64,000 bases of DNA, taken from Litoditis marina. Its lineage: Eukaryota; Nematoda; Chromadorea; Rhabditida; Rhabditidae. A program made the translations under genes and the position numbers. The notes under the pieces were generated by a model. The model was not told where the DNA came from and searched no databases. It saw nothing but the letters and a program-made list of their open reading frames with translations. This document shows positions 1-12,456 of this stretch, in pieces (the stretch's first letter is position 1; each line of letters opens with the position of its first letter). The DNA lies in the NCBI GenBank assembly GCA_964036275.1, contig OZ038440.1:8655690-8719689 (forward strand), given 5' to 3'.

Positions 1-464
1 GAATTCGATCGAGGTGGCGATAATTGAGCCATTCCTTGGGGAGATAAAATAGAAAATGACTGGTTGAGGCTCTAAATAACGTTTTTCCACATGTATCACT
101 TGACTGGTTAACGTCTTGAACAAGAAATGTTTGCAAGTTGTTGACACATCAACAGGAATAGCAGGTAATTGCTTAATTGAACAATAATGGAGTGGTCTTT
201 TACTAAAAAAATTGTCACAAATCATAAATCGTAGCGTTTACGTGAAATAAGGTACCTAATAGGGTAGTAAGTGAGGAATTAGAGGTAAACTGAACCGGAA
301 GCTTAAAGGCAGATATCCACGCCGGCATTTAAATTGAATATATAGTGAATCGCCTATAAATGACTCATTTTTATCAGTTTCGAATATCTGTAGTAGGAAG
401 AAAAAGAATATTCCAAGTTTTACAGTAAGTTTGTTAGCGAATGTTCGAATTTCTCAACCTGCAG

Positions 465-495
465 GTCCGCGGTAGTACCGCGCAGTCCCGCGGAC
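465..495. repeat. Short GC-rich palindrome
   Basis: The arms GTCCGCGG and CCGCGGAC flank a smaller palindrome, CGCGGTAGTACCGCG, giving nested hairpins in otherwise AT-rich DNA. No function is assigned; it may be the end of a decayed foldback element. Confidence 0.5.
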
Positions 496-1484
496 GTGTT
501 ACCTGTTAGGCCGCGGTTGTATATTCAACCGTGTTAAATAAATAATACTCAAATTATTTCTTTGTATGTAATTATTTTCTCTGTTTTTATTCAAAATTTC
601 AAACATTATCATAAACTTGAAATAAACACAAATACAATGATTAGGACACCCCTCAAGTTCACCACCTCTAATTGCGTTACGGTAGGTGCGCATATACGCA
701 GAGGTACCGCCCGATTTCCGATGAAACCCGATGAAGTTCAAAAATAAATTTCATCAAGTAAATTTTAATGTTCCCTTTTTTCACTCATTATCTGGTAGTA
801 ACTACCCAAGTAGAACCGGAAAGGGACCTAATCTCAATTTCGATGCTGGCGTGGATCTCTGCCTTTAAGAGAGGGGACATGTTCGAGTAACCGCGTAAGT
901 TTCTCTTCTATAATCGTCAGTTATTCGTGTACTTCAAACTTGAACGGTGTAGAATAATTGTTGCGGACGGGTAGGATTTTTTGGGCGACACCATCTAAAA
1001 TTTTGATAAGGAATGAAATACAGGTTTGTGCAGTATGCCACAGTAGTTCAAGTAACTTTTGAGAACCAGGTTTGGACTAGTCAAAAACAATCAGTGTGCG
1101 ATCATCAAACGCCAATATGTCAAATGTCGAGTCGAGCATTTCTCTGGATTCCAAGTTTTCAACGAAACTGTCATATTTGCAACTAATGGAAATTGAACGA
1201 AGTGACTATAGAAATAGAAACAATGATCATGGGGTAACATTTGTTTACTGAATGATTGTTTGAATCGTTGATTTGTGTTGTTTTGTTCCCAGCTAAATCG
1301 GTCTTTTATATCGTCTGCTGGAGCAAGTTTTTGTTGTATGCATTGCGGCAAAAATTGAACTTTCTGACAGCATTGGGATTTGAACAAAGAAAAGGAGAAC
1401 GGAATTGGTCTCATTTTGGTTCGAATGGTTAGAGAGAAAATAGATGTGTTAATCATTCCGAACAAATTGAAGTGATTAGGGGAA

Positions 1485-1830
1485 CATTGACCCCCCACCT
1501 TTCTGAATTTGTATTGCGTTTGGGGAATTGTAGTTGGACCCCCCCCCCCCACCGGGGGGTGATAATTCAATTTATCACCTGCAATACAAAAGTTTGAGGG
1601 TGGGGGGTAAAAAGTAAACATTTCCGGTATTGAAGTTCTCCCCCCCCCACTCGTTGAAGTTTGACCCCCCACCATTGAAGTTCTACCCCCCTCCGACCCA
1701 GGTGGGGGCTAAATAGTAAATGTCGAAGTTGATTTTTGACCCCCCCCCTCTCCTAGATTTTCAGGTTCTAGCTTGGGTGGGGGGTTGAAGTGCTACGGGG
1801 GGGGGGGCTCAGCTAAAGTGGGGGGCGATA
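1485..1830. repeat. C/G homopolymer-rich repeat block
   Basis: Runs of 6 to 10 C or G occur about every 40-60 bases, separated by short variants of TTGAAGTT and GGGGGCTAAATAGTAAATG. A similar block is at 20,030-20,290, so this is a dispersed low-complexity family. The 194-residue open frame on the minus strand across it is a by-product of the low complexity. Confidence 0.65.
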
Positions 1831-2036
1831 CATCAATTTTCCCGTGATTAGATTGGCCAGTGATACGGGAAGTATCATCAGCAGTATGGTTGTCAATCGA
1901 GTACAAAAGTTCGAGATTTTGATTTTTGAACAAAATCAACGAGTGTTCTAAGCCATAATAATTTTTACTTGCTATTCTCGACAGTTTTGAGTGTTCGTGT
2001 TTCGGAAGAAATTCTTCCAGACAGAGAAGACACATT

Positions 2037-2042
2037 TTATTG
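2037..2042 (-). terminator. Poly(A) signal of the first phosphatase gene
   Basis: On the minus strand this reads AATAAA, about 20 bases beyond the TGA stop at 2061-2063. The same signal in the same place follows the second phosphatase, within near-identical flanking sequence. Confidence 0.7.
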
Positions 2043-2060
2043 GATTCGGTCAGAATTGTC

Positions 2061-5000
2061 TCAAATGACGACTTTCTTGTACTCCTTGTAGAACTTTTCG
2101 ATGTGCGGCTGGGCACCAGAGTCGAGTAGTTTGTTCTCCAGGAAGTAGTTCAACATCACCATGTGAACGAACAGGTACTGGTGGTCAGTCTGGAATGTTA
2201 GTGGAATATTTTTGTTCTTAACAACAAACAATTTATATATTTTTGTTTATAACAATGTTTAAAACAGTACAGGTTCAATACAATATAAGTGCAAACAAGT
2301 GGTGGTGGTCAGTCTGCAGGTGAAACGAATGAAAAGAGCTACAACTGCTTGAAATGTAACTTATTTACAGGTTTCATGGATGTTTGAAGTTTTGTAGATT
2401 ACATGATCTCTAGCATTAAAACTCCAACAAAGACCACAAATTGATCGTCTTTACTTCAATTGGGGTAAACAAATCCGAGATGAACCAACAAACAAAAATG
2501 GAGATTGCACAAACAAACTACCTGTACACTGTTGTTGCGTTGTTCCCTGAGTTTGATGAGAAGTTTGTCACAGGATTCGACCTCCTGACCGGCATTCAAA
2601 GACTCCAGGATCGACTGAATCAGGACTACGGATCCGGTACGACCGATTCCGGCAGAACAGTGAACCACAATCGGGTTTCTGGAGAGATGTATTACAAAAA
2701 GGAAGAATAAAGGATTCAACTCAGAGAAACTTTAAAAGTGAACAGTTAAATGACCAAATTCTTAAAGCTGGAACAAACGAGTAGTTAATGAGAAAATCAA
2801 CGTAATATTTTAGTAGATTCGTATCACAATAACGTAAGTATACTTTAACCATTATAGTAAGTGCCAAATTTACAAATTTGCGTCACTCGCCGGAATCGAG
2901 CCTACGAGCAAAAATTTTGTAGTATAGGGCTAACCACTGCGCTATTAGAGCACATAAAGGAAAGCTTTGGAATCGAAGACATGTGTGCGTACACAGCAGA
3001 AAGTGAGATATACAGTACCCTTTTGCCTTTCTGTGGGCGACGACTGTACAGGTTATACTGTAAAGCATATCACTAATTTATAGTAATAACTCAAAATAAA
3101 CCATTTCTTACTTGGTGGACTTGATCTTATCCAACAGTTGGATAACCGCCATATCAGCTGGTGGAACTCCTCTATCGGGCCAGTCAATCCAATGGTAGTG
3201 CTTCGTCTTTCTGGTCTTTCCGTTGTACTCCACCTCCAGCGTCGTTTCGCGAATCTTGGCCGTAGTGTCACAAGTCAGTTTCATCTGAAACATTTGACCA
3301 CGATAACTAGGTAAACAGAACTTCATAAGAGTTGCCTTGCGAAACAAATTCGGAAATGATTCCGAAGTTATTCTGATCTGTAATGTAATGAAGCTACCAA
3401 CATTTCATGAGGAACACGATCATAAAGTATCCATTATCAATAACGTGGACTAACAATTATTACTTTTTCGATCATATTTCTCTTATTTTCACTAACTATT
3501 CCTCAACCTACCATTTTACCGCTCTTGAATGTGATACTGAAGTCGTCGAATTTGAGATTGGGACTGTCGGACGTTGGGAAGTATTCGAAGCATTTCTTGG
3601 CACCCTGAAGTAACGTGAATTAAGGAATTCGAGGTAAGATAACTAGAAAGTACACGTTTTATATAATGCAGTATTAATATTATCATTTATTACCTTTTCC
3701 GTGAAATTGCACAACATGATGATGTGGTCCACTCTCTCTTGCATGCACATCATCCAGAAGTCAGCGCACGTTTTGTCCAGAGGAGCCTAAAGTAGGAAAA
3801 TCAGACCCATAAATGAAAATTTCACGAAATTCAACCTAGTGAGGTACAAACTCAAAGGCTGTTCCTCTTTTCCATGAATACCTTTCACAAAACGCAAACA
3901 AACATTTTGTGATAGCGAAAAACTTTTTTCATTCTTTTGTGAGAGCGGATGAGACAAAAGCCAAATTGAATCCATTCCTTAGCTGAGTGCAAATGAGCAG
4001 TTCAGGTTCAGCGTATCAAAAAGAAACCGCGAGTGCTGTAATCATACTGTACCAGTCTCAGTGGAAATGAAAAGGACTATACCTGTGTGCAAATGAACCG
4101 TTTCGAGGAAGCAGGGGTTTGGACGAAATTGGCATGGATGTAATCCCCATTCGGGTAGTCGACCAACTTCACACGAGACTCGTCCAGACATCCAACATCC
4201 TGCAACAAAATTAAATTATTGACTATAACTCTTTTGAAAGTATGAGCTGCACTATGAATAAGAGCTATCAACTAAAAACTATGAGAGTATGAACTGAACT
4301 AGAGAAAACAGAACTATGGATGAAGAAGATGTGTTTTCCCCTCCTCTCTCTACCTATCTCTATCCTTACCTTGTAGCGATTCTTTCCCACGGCGTTCATT
4401 TCAACGAAAACTTTCATCTTCTCCAGATTATTACCCCTGAAATACAAAAAAATAAAATGTAGAATGTTGAAGTATAACGCGGAGATATATCTATGAAAAC
4501 TGAATAAAAAACAGAAAATATTCTGTGTTGAGGGTATACTGTACCTAAAGTAAGTACACATCTGATTTGCAGTTTGATCTGCACACATAATATATCCACT
4601 CATTTCAACTGAATAGCAGTGGGATCGAACTACAAAAATAGCAGAATGAGACTACGTATATAGTACATTTGAGAGAAGAACCCAATCCTGGTTTTTAACA
4701 AAAAAACAGCGTATGTTCGATTTCTGAAATGCGTTTCTGAAATCTCATTGTTACCTTTTCATATCCATGAACTCTTTTCGAAGCCCCAGTGGACCCTTCT
4801 CCAGCGTTTTCTTGACGAACTGGTAGACCTAAATACATAATAATAAGTTAAACAATATTAACAGAACCGAACATTAAATATTGAACATTATATCATAAAG
4901 ATTATTCAGTTGAACATGGAATCAGGTGAGTTTAACCCTGGGGATCTGCCTCAAACTTGTGGTACGGTGCTACCCATCATTTAGCACGATACTGTTGAAA

Positions 5001-6346
5001 CAATGTTCACAAAGTATTAATCCACTTATATTACTATCAAAAAAGGATTAAAACGAAAGGTTAGGTTTGCGAATGTCCGTAGAACAATAGATTAGTTCTT
5101 GCTGTTCTGTCAGAAAGAACACGTCAGGCAGCCACTGTGAAATCGGCTCACCAGTTTCTTTTCCTCCTTCGTTCTGAAAAAAAAAAGAATGTAAAAAAAC
5201 TATAAACGAATATCAAAATCTTCTAATGTACTTATGTGATATGTATATGTTCTCAATTCTCAACTCATTCTCAATTGATTTGACTTTTTAAAAATTTCAT
5301 TTTAACCAAACCACTGTCCCGCATCTACTGAAATCAGTGAAACAGTGGAATGGCCAGGAAAGGAAATTGAGAGAGATTGTTTTACAGGTCTCATAACAAA
5401 CCTTCCGTATTAATATTGTAAAATATATAATAAATAAGTTATCTTGTTTCATCGAAAATAAAAAAAGGTAAACATACCCTTTTCTACCTTCAGCCATCGT
5501 AGTAACAGCAACTCTGTAAAACAACAAGTACATGAGGAGTTGCAAAATCTGTATGAAAAGACCTATTTCCTTCATCTTAAGTTCATGATTGCCACTTTTA
5601 ATAGGGTATGCATTGGGTTACTATCACGACTCAGTTACAACTAAACTGAAGAAAACCGAAAGCAATTAAGTAACTAGCATAGGCTACTCTGTTTAGGTGA
5701 GTACTAAAAAAACTGAAGGGAGAAGGAAGAAAGAAAAACTGAAAAAAACTTCACAACAGAAATGTAAAGTTTCACAACAGGAATATAAAGTTCTACAACA
5801 GGAATATAAACTTTTCCGTGGGTGTGAACTATGAGAATGTTATGGAAAGTGGTAACAAATGTCGCATTCGATTCCGATTTTCAATAACACACTGTGCTCT
5901 AAAAGAATTTCGACAAAGTCAAAGTTTGCATTAGAAAGCGGTGGAACTTCGAATGGATACTGTAGGAATCTCAGTAGGAATGACTCCGACTATAAACTCA
6001 CGGGTTCTGCGAGTCCTCGTCTCGGGATGCCTCTGTGCGAATGGAACCACCCGAACCCTTTTGTCCCTTCTTACGTTTCGCTGGAAAAATAACAGTTAGG
6101 AAACGCAGTTTATGAGAGAGACACATCAATGTTTTAGCTTATTTTCAGAGTGTTGGAAACTAGTTGATTGCATCTGAATGTATCTCGATAGTCATTAGTT
6201 ATCCCAATGGCACCTCTCCTTATAGCGGCATAAGATATGAACGGAGCCTTATACACACCTATGACAGCTGAACTACAGAGAGGTCACAGCAAAGTAACAG
6301 AGATGCCAAAAAAACGTTCTACCAGAAACAGCCCACCTTTCAGCAT
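2061..6346 (-). CDS. Protein tyrosine phosphatase, tandem copy 1 (12 exons, about 349 aa)
   Basis: Classical cytoplasmic tyrosine phosphatase that removes phosphate from phosphotyrosine by a cysteine-phosphate intermediate. Exons, 5' to 3' on the minus strand: 6337-6346, 6002-6080, 5478-5513, 5152-5173, 4755-4828, 4370-4436, 4083-4199, 3694-3786, 3512-3604, 3112-3284, 2522-2678, 2061-2189; phases fit at every junction. Motifs in order: KNRYKDV, DYIHANFV, TQAPL-DFWMM, KCFEYFP, the WPDRGVPP loop with its acid, the P-loop HCSAGIGRTG (Cys and Arg present) and QTDHQY. It therefore looks catalytically competent. A basic tail of about 45 residues precedes the domain; there is no signal peptide or TM segment. 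This matches the expanded nematode PTP family, many of which are germline-expressed (family knowledge). The ATG is inferred: exon 1 is only MLK plus one base, but copy 2 has the same arrangement. Confidence 0.88.
2853..3048 (-). mobile_element. tRNA-box element (SINE- or MITE-like), copy 1
   Basis: Nearly full-length copy, reversed, in the intron between the WPD exon and the P-loop exon of phosphatase 1. Read on the minus strand it starts near TACAGTCGTCGCC, carries an A-box-like TAGCGCAGTGG and a B-box-like GGCTCGATTCC, and ends TTTGGCACTTACTATA. About 196 bp. Confidence 0.75.
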
Positions 6347-7003
6347 TTTGTCTGTTGATTAGTTGTATCCAGCCGTATACCACGAAGAGAAATAGTGAAA
6401 TGAATGAAAATCGGTTCCGTTCTGCATCAAACGTCTGGATTACGTGTACTGAGCAGACGAAAACGGTCCGAAAACCACGTCTCCGTCTGTTTTCTCGTGG
6501 AAACTTGTTCATCGCCCTTCGTTTCCTGAAAATTTCGTTTACTTCTGCATCCACTCTTTCTTTTCCTGTTCCAGTTTTTATCTTTCAAACACAGTGAGAT
6601 CAAAAACGAAAAATTGTATCAAACTAACTGTTCCATAATTTTTTTTTTGTTGATCGCGAACCTATTTTTCCAGGCTGTCAAGATCTTTTCCAAATACGTT
6701 CATCATTTTCACGATAAGATGATTTAATCGTAAATTTGGACAGGAGGTATACAGAAAACCCTAAATACGAAATGAAACATCAGCAAGTTTTATAACCGCG
6801 ATCGAAAGTCGATTCATGGTCCAAAAGATGAAATAGCGAAATTTTCATACATTTTTCTGATTCTGTCATTATTTCTCATTTTGAATGAACATTCAGATGA
6901 GTATATATCTAAACGACTCCTTTGAAACAGAAAAAAACATAGAAAAAACATAGAAATAGAAAAGACAGAGTTACTCCAACAATAGAAAACAGAGAAGACA
7001 CAT
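6347..7003. other. Spacer between the two phosphatase genes
   Basis: About 680 bases between the start of copy 1 and the stop of copy 2, both on the minus strand. It should hold the promoter of copy 1 and the 3' UTR of copy 2. No conserved control element was recognised. The open frame at 6273-6554 overlaps the first exon but is not supported as coding. Confidence 0.5.
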
Positions 7004-7009
7004 TTTATT
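7004..7009 (-). terminator. Poly(A) signal of the second phosphatase gene
   Basis: Reads AATAAA on the minus strand, about 20 bases past the stop of phosphatase copy 2, in a block almost identical to that after copy 1. Confidence 0.7.
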
Positions 7010-7028
7010 GGATTCGGTCACAATTGTC

Positions 7029-10000
7029 TCAAATGACGACTTTCTTGTACTCCTTGTAGAACTTTTCGATGTGCGGCTGGGCACCAGAGTCGAGTAGTTT
7101 GTTCTCGAGGAAGTAGTTCAACATCACCATGTGAACGAACAGGTATTGGTGGTCAGTCTGGAATGTTTGTGGAATGTTCTTGTTTTGACAACAAACAATA
7201 TACTACTTTGGTTTATAACAATGTTTAAAACAATACAGGTCCAATACGATACAAGTGTACGAACAAACTGGTGGTCGGCCTGAAAGTGAAACGAATGAAA
7301 AGAGCTACAACTGCTTGAAATGGAACTTATTTACAGGTTTCATAGATGTTTGATAGTTTTGTAGATTACATGTTCTCTAGCATTAAAACACCAACAAAGA
7401 CCACACATTAATTGTCTTTACTCCAATTGGGGAAAAGAAATCCGAGTTGAACAAACAAACCAAAAACGGAGATTGCACAAACAAACTACCTGTACACTGT
7501 TGTTGCGTTGTTCCCTGAGTTTGATGAGAAGTTTGTCGCAGGATTCGACCTCCTGACCGGCATTCAAAGACTCCAGAATCGACTGAATCAGAACGACCGA
7601 TCCGGTACGACCGATTCCGGCAGAACAATGCACCACGATTGGGTTTCTGGAGAGAAGTATTACAAAAAGGAAGAATGAAGGATTCAACTCAGATAAACTT
7701 GGAGAGCAAACCGTAATTGAAGCAGAAACAACCGAGTAATTAATGCAGAAATCATCGTAGTTACTAGATGTATATCACACAATAACGTATACTATAACTA
7801 TTACATGTTATTCTGTAGAATAATATTACTAATCGATAAAGAAATCATTTCTTACTTGGTGGACTTGATCTTATCCAACAGTTGGATAACCGCCATATCA
7901 GCTGGTGGAACTCCTCTGTCGGGCCAGTCAATCCAATGGTAGTGCTTCGTCTTCCTGGTCTTTCCGTTGTACTCCACCTCCATTGTTGTCTCGCGAATCT
8001 TGGCCGTTGTGTCACAAGTGAATTTCATCTGAAACAGAGTATCCATTGAAATTGTTCAATGAAATGATTGTTTTCATATAATCGAAAACGCTACTCAACT
8101 TCTATTATAGTTTCTGAAGCGCCCTTCATGTAACTAGTCGCTCAGTGGAAACGCAAAGACGCTCACGTGAGAAATATGAATATCGGGTGAGCTTCCTAGC
8201 CACATGGAGGTTCGATCAATATTTGTAGTTTGAACAATATTTTAGTTATATAAGTCACTGCAGACGAGTCTTATCTGCTGTTTTTCTAGTTTGATCTTTC
8301 TCATACTACAGCTAGCAATTGATTAAACTCTATAGTAATCACTTTGAAGTATAGTTTATTTAGTTCCGAACTGGACTCCGTTTACTGTATGAAAATGGGG
8401 GCGGAGCTTATGACTTGGCAACCATTCAAACATTCTAGACCATGATTCTCTGTTTTCAAAATAACAGCAGCTAGGGGGATCGAACCAACAAATATGGAGA
8501 GCCACCTCGAAACCAGCGCCTTAGACCACTCGGCCATATGGACTGGTTAGAGGAGCGCGGGGGAACGGCCCATGCACGGCGATCACGAAAATTTAAGTGT
8601 GTGCAAAAAATTTCCGAGTTTCTTAATGAAAACTCAAGTGAACTTGTCATTAAAGAATATAATTTCTCATACAATCTCTTTAGAAGGGGAAAAGATATCA
8701 TAACTAAGGAATAAATGTATGCGTTGGTTAAACTCTTATTTGGCTGTTGGAAAGATTATTGATTGTGGCCTGATCTGGCAAAATGCCCAGCCGGCGCCCT
8801 GCACACGCAACGCGAGAGGTGCCAGGGATGCAACATTTTGGCTGGATACGAGTCCAGTTGGGAACTAAACAGACTATAACATACCGTCTTCCCGCTCCTG
8901 TATGTAATGCTGAAATCGTCGAACTTGAGGTTGGGGCTTTCCGACGTCGGAAAGTATTCGTAACACTTTTTCGCACCCTGAAAAGAAGAGTTGGGTGAAA
9001 TTGAGTATATAAGCGTGCACTGCATAACAGACCTGCTTAAATCGTTTTTAGTATAGACAACTCGAGTATGCTAGAGATGAATACGGTAAAAGGTACATGG
9101 TATGCTTTTAGAAGTCAGATCACGGATAGGGAAAATGTGATTTGCAAACGGTCCAGCGGTCTAAAGTTTGTTGAAAATAAGATCGAAATCAGTTTCAATA
9201 ATTGTAGATTTTCGGGTGTCAGTTTCACAGAACGGAACAAATCCTCATTACCGCACCTTCTCCGTGAAATTGCACAACATGATGATGTGATCCACCCTTT
9301 CTTGCATACACATCATCCAGAAGTCGGCACAAGTCTTTTCCAACGGAGCCTAGAACATAAAGAGTCAACAAACGAGGTTTCATCTAGAAACGGCTACCAC
9401 ATCTAAGAAACTAACACCAACATAGCTGTGTCTAAATGTAAATCAGAATTGGATGCAAAAATTGCTAGCTTTTCCGTTGAAATGAACATCTAGTATTGTA
9501 TGCATATTGTACCAGTCTCAGTGGAAATGAAAATGACTATACCTGTGTGCAAATGAACCGTTTCGAGGAAGCAGGGGTTTGAACGAAATTGGCATGGATG
9601 TAATCCCCATTCGGGTAGTCGACCAACTTCACACGAGACTCGTCCAGACATCCAACATCCTATAAAATACTAACTTAAAATACTTTATTTGTCAGTCTTC
9701 AATCTTGAAAATACTTTACAATCCGTTTTACAAAATCCAAGTTTTACAAAATTCAATTCTCACGCGATATAGTTCTCGTAAATCCAAATGAGATAAATGG
9801 AGATGAGTATAGTCGTCGCCAACGGAACGGCGGGAGGGTACTGTATATCTCATTTTCCGCTATGTACGCACACATGTCTTCTATTCCAAAGCTCGGCGGT
9901 TATGTGTTCCATTAGCGCAGTGATTAGCCCGCTGCTACCAATCTTTTGCTCGCAGGTTCGATTCCTGCGAGAGACTGAAATTTATAAATTTGGCCCTCAC

Positions 10001-11838
10001 TATATACCTTGTATCGATTCTTGCCCTCGGCGTTCATTTCCACAAACACCTTCATCTTCTCCAGGTTGTTTCCTCTGAAACAAAATAGAAGTCCAAAAAC
10101 TGTCTAAATGATCTCGACCAATCGCTTACATGTACGACTGAAGTGATGCTTACAGTACTGTTCCATTATTTTTCTGGCGAGGACTATGTAGGACAAGACT
10201 ACATCTAAGGAAGTCTCTGAGAGATCAAACTACAAACATAACACATCTTACTGTATTTTAGCCGGTTTTTCCCATGAGCGACTCTTATACTCTCACCTTT
10301 TCATATCCATGAACTCTTTTCTCAGCCCAAGTGGTCCCTTCTCCAGCGTCTTCTTCACAAAGTGGTAAACCTCAAGATGGACAAACAATCAATTATTGAA
10401 AGACGTGAACAAAACAACTGATTAGAAGGGAAGGGAGTCGAAATGTCCTAAAGTTTAAGGAATGAATTGTAGAATGCTGAAACTTGGAGAATATTTAAAT
10501 GATAGAAATGTCCAAGTCGAGTCATTTTGGAGTAGAACTTGGTTCGAGGCTCACCAGCTTCCGCTCTTCCTTGGCTCTGAAAACAGCTCAGAATAAAAAA
10601 CGAAAAATACAAGAAAAATTGGAATGAAATAAACAAACATGTATGAAGAGTTTTTACGAAACTGCTACGTTGATCCGTATCCAAGTTAATTATTCCGTCT
10701 TCCTGAAAAAAGTAAAGACTTACGTTTTTCTTACAACTCCCACAGCTGTGACCGCCGACCTGAAAAAAATGAAAGTAATTTTGAAACTGAGGTGACGAAA
10801 TTTGGAGAGTGACCCAAAACCTCTCAAAAAGTTAGATTTTCCCCAAACATTCAGGAAAATAACCATTTGTTCGGGAAAACATGTTCTAAAACTCAATTGT
10901 TCTGCGATGTCAAGTGCTAACTGGCGACAATGTCAAAAAAAGTTGAACCCTCAACTCGACTCGACTCGAGAAAACTCGAGAATTTTTCAAAGCAAGATAA
11001 CTGAAAAGTTCCTTGTGAGACCTTCAACTCATGATTGTTGCGAGTCTGGTAATTGCCTTGAACACTTTGCCGTGTGTTCGTACAGTGGTGATTCGTCTGA
11101 AATCTGAAACTAACGGTTGTTGCGAGTCGTCGTCCTTGGACGCCTCCGTCCGCAACGACGGCGGCTGCGACGATTGGCCGCCCGACTTCATGCCCTTCTT
11201 TCGTTTTCCTGAAAGTGCCGAGAAATTAGCGGGAGTATAATCGTCGCCAACGGAAAGGCGGGAGGGTACTGTATATCTCAATTTCCGCTGTATACGCACA
11301 CATGTCTTCGATTCCGAAGCTTGTATGTTTTCTGCTCTAATAGCGCAGTGGTTGGCGCCCTGCTACCAAACTTTTGCTCGCAGGTTCGATTCTGGCGAGA
11401 AACAGAAATTTATAAATTTGGCACTCACTATAACCATGTTATCGTTGTACTCTGGTCTCGAAACATGCCGTTTATCACTAATTTCGACGGAAAACAATGT
11501 GATCAAACTACAAACTGCGAGGCAGCATACACCGTATCAACATCCCTTGGAAAAACTGTAACCTGAGAAACGACTGCTCCAGTGATCTAACGAATGATTT
11601 GAATTGAACCAATAATAACTTCAGATTTGTGCTTATTCGAAGTATTTTATTGAACCGATGAATCGCATCTACTCTGAGTAATTTTTGTCAGAAGTGACCT
11701 AAATTTCATCAAAATAGTCCACTAAATGAAAATGACTATCCGGTTCGCTTTCAACTCTTCCATTGATACCAACAAATCTAGAGTTAGGATCTTTTGAACT
11801 TATATAATTTCAACTATCAAAAACTCGCCTTTTAGCAT
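7029..11838 (-). CDS. Protein tyrosine phosphatase, tandem copy 2 (12 exons, about 354 aa)
   Basis: Paralogue of the phosphatase at 2061-6346 with the same exon phases and nearly the same exon lengths. Exons, 5' to 3' on the minus strand: 11829-11838, 11115-11208, 10724-10759, 10555-10576, 10297-10370, 10008-10074, 9543-9659, 9257-9349, 8885-8977, 7856-8028, 7490-7646, 7029-7157. Only exon 2 differs in length (94 versus 79 nt, 5 extra codons). HCSAGIGRTG, WPDRGVPP, KNRYKDV and QTDHQY are all intact. The first intron appears to use a GC donor (AAAAG|GCGAGT). Introns carry two tRNA-box elements and a tRNA-like sequence. Exon 9543-9659 differs from its copy 1 counterpart at a single base and the 3' end is also nearly identical, which suggests gene conversion. 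Likely same function as copy 1, possibly co-expressed. Confidence 0.88.
8470..8547 (-). pseudogene. tRNA-like sequence (Ser/Leu type), probably not functional
   Basis: On the minus strand: ATGGCCGAGTGGTCTAAGG, a D-arm/A-box of the type-II (Leu/Ser) tRNA kind, then a possible long variable arm, then the B-box/T-arm GGTTCGATCCCCC. The expected anticodon stem does not pair properly and the acceptor ends pair poorly. I read it as a tRNA pseudogene or tRNA-derived repeat inside an intron of phosphatase 2. A covariance-model tRNA search would settle it. Confidence 0.45.
9808..10006 (+). mobile_element. tRNA-box element, copy 2, abutting a phosphatase exon
   Basis: Full-length copy starting TATAGTCGTCGCC and ending TTTGGCCCTCACTATA. 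It has an A-box-like TAGCGCAGTGATTAGC and a B box GGTTCGATTCC. Its end touches the exon at 10008-10074 of phosphatase 2, which reads the other strand, so the donor GTATATAGTGAG is made of element sequence. Confidence 0.8.
11236..11432 (+). mobile_element. tRNA-box element, copy 3
   Basis: Full-length copy within the first intron of phosphatase 2, starting TATAATCGTCGCC and ending TTTGGCACTCACTATA. A-box-like TAGCGCAGTGG and B-box GGTTCGATTC are present. Confidence 0.8.
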
Positions 11839-12456
11839 TTTGTCTGATGATTTGTTGGAAACTGCCGCGCGCGACGACAAAGGTAGGGAAATGAAACGGA
11901 AAGTTTCCCTTTTCCAGAGTGGCGGACAGAACCCGGTGAACGGAGTCTGTCAACGCGTATTCACTGAAAACTCGTGAAAAGGAAAGACTTTCCAAGCGAG
12001 TTCCGGGAAATTTCCAATTTTCCAGTCTGTTCAGAGAAACTTTTCGAGTTTCGACTTGGACTTGAAAATTTTCGAGTCCAAATTTTCCAGGAAGATATTC
12101 TCGAGTCTTTTGCTGAGATGGACTTTAATAATTCTATTCTCAAATCCCCTGCCTTTTTGAAAGAACTATTCTTCAAACTTTCATTTTGAGTTTTGGTCTC
12201 CAAAGTTCCGCAACTTGCTCCCGTAAAAACAATTAACTCTGCAATATTGCAGTTTTGTGAAAAGTCGCAGTGTGACGGAATACTAGGATAAACAGTACTA
12301 CTCCTAGATCATACAAATGAGAAATCTTCTAGAAACACCTCTCATCGTAACGCTTTGACAGAAATGACGCAAAACCACAAATCTACATCTTCATCCGGTA
12401 TTGGACATTTCTTTTCCGACTTCACAACATATTCCGAGAACCAAACAACAAACACG
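11839..12456. other. Spacer upstream of phosphatase 2, with degenerate TCGAG-rich repeat
   Basis: No gene. The presumed promoter region of phosphatase 2 contains a degenerate run of TTTTCGAGTT/TTTCGAGTC motifs at about 11,985-12,112, the same core seen in the hAT-like elements at 21.55 and 60.3 kb. Terminal repeats are not visible here, so it is a fragment at best. Confidence 0.45.

Larger units (their letters stand above)
1..2036. other. Intergenic region without a supported gene
   Basis: No open frame here has splice signals or a protein that looks real. The stretch holds a GC-rich palindrome near 465-495 and a C/G homopolymer-rich repeat at about 1485-1830. The left part is AT-rich single-copy-looking DNA. 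It lies downstream of the 3' end of the first phosphatase gene, which is on the minus strand. Confidence 0.6.

Noticed and set aside
1091..1675. 194-residue frame on the minus strand
   Set aside because: Runs through C/G homopolymer repeats, gives Gly/Pro-rich low-complexity peptide and has no splice or family support.
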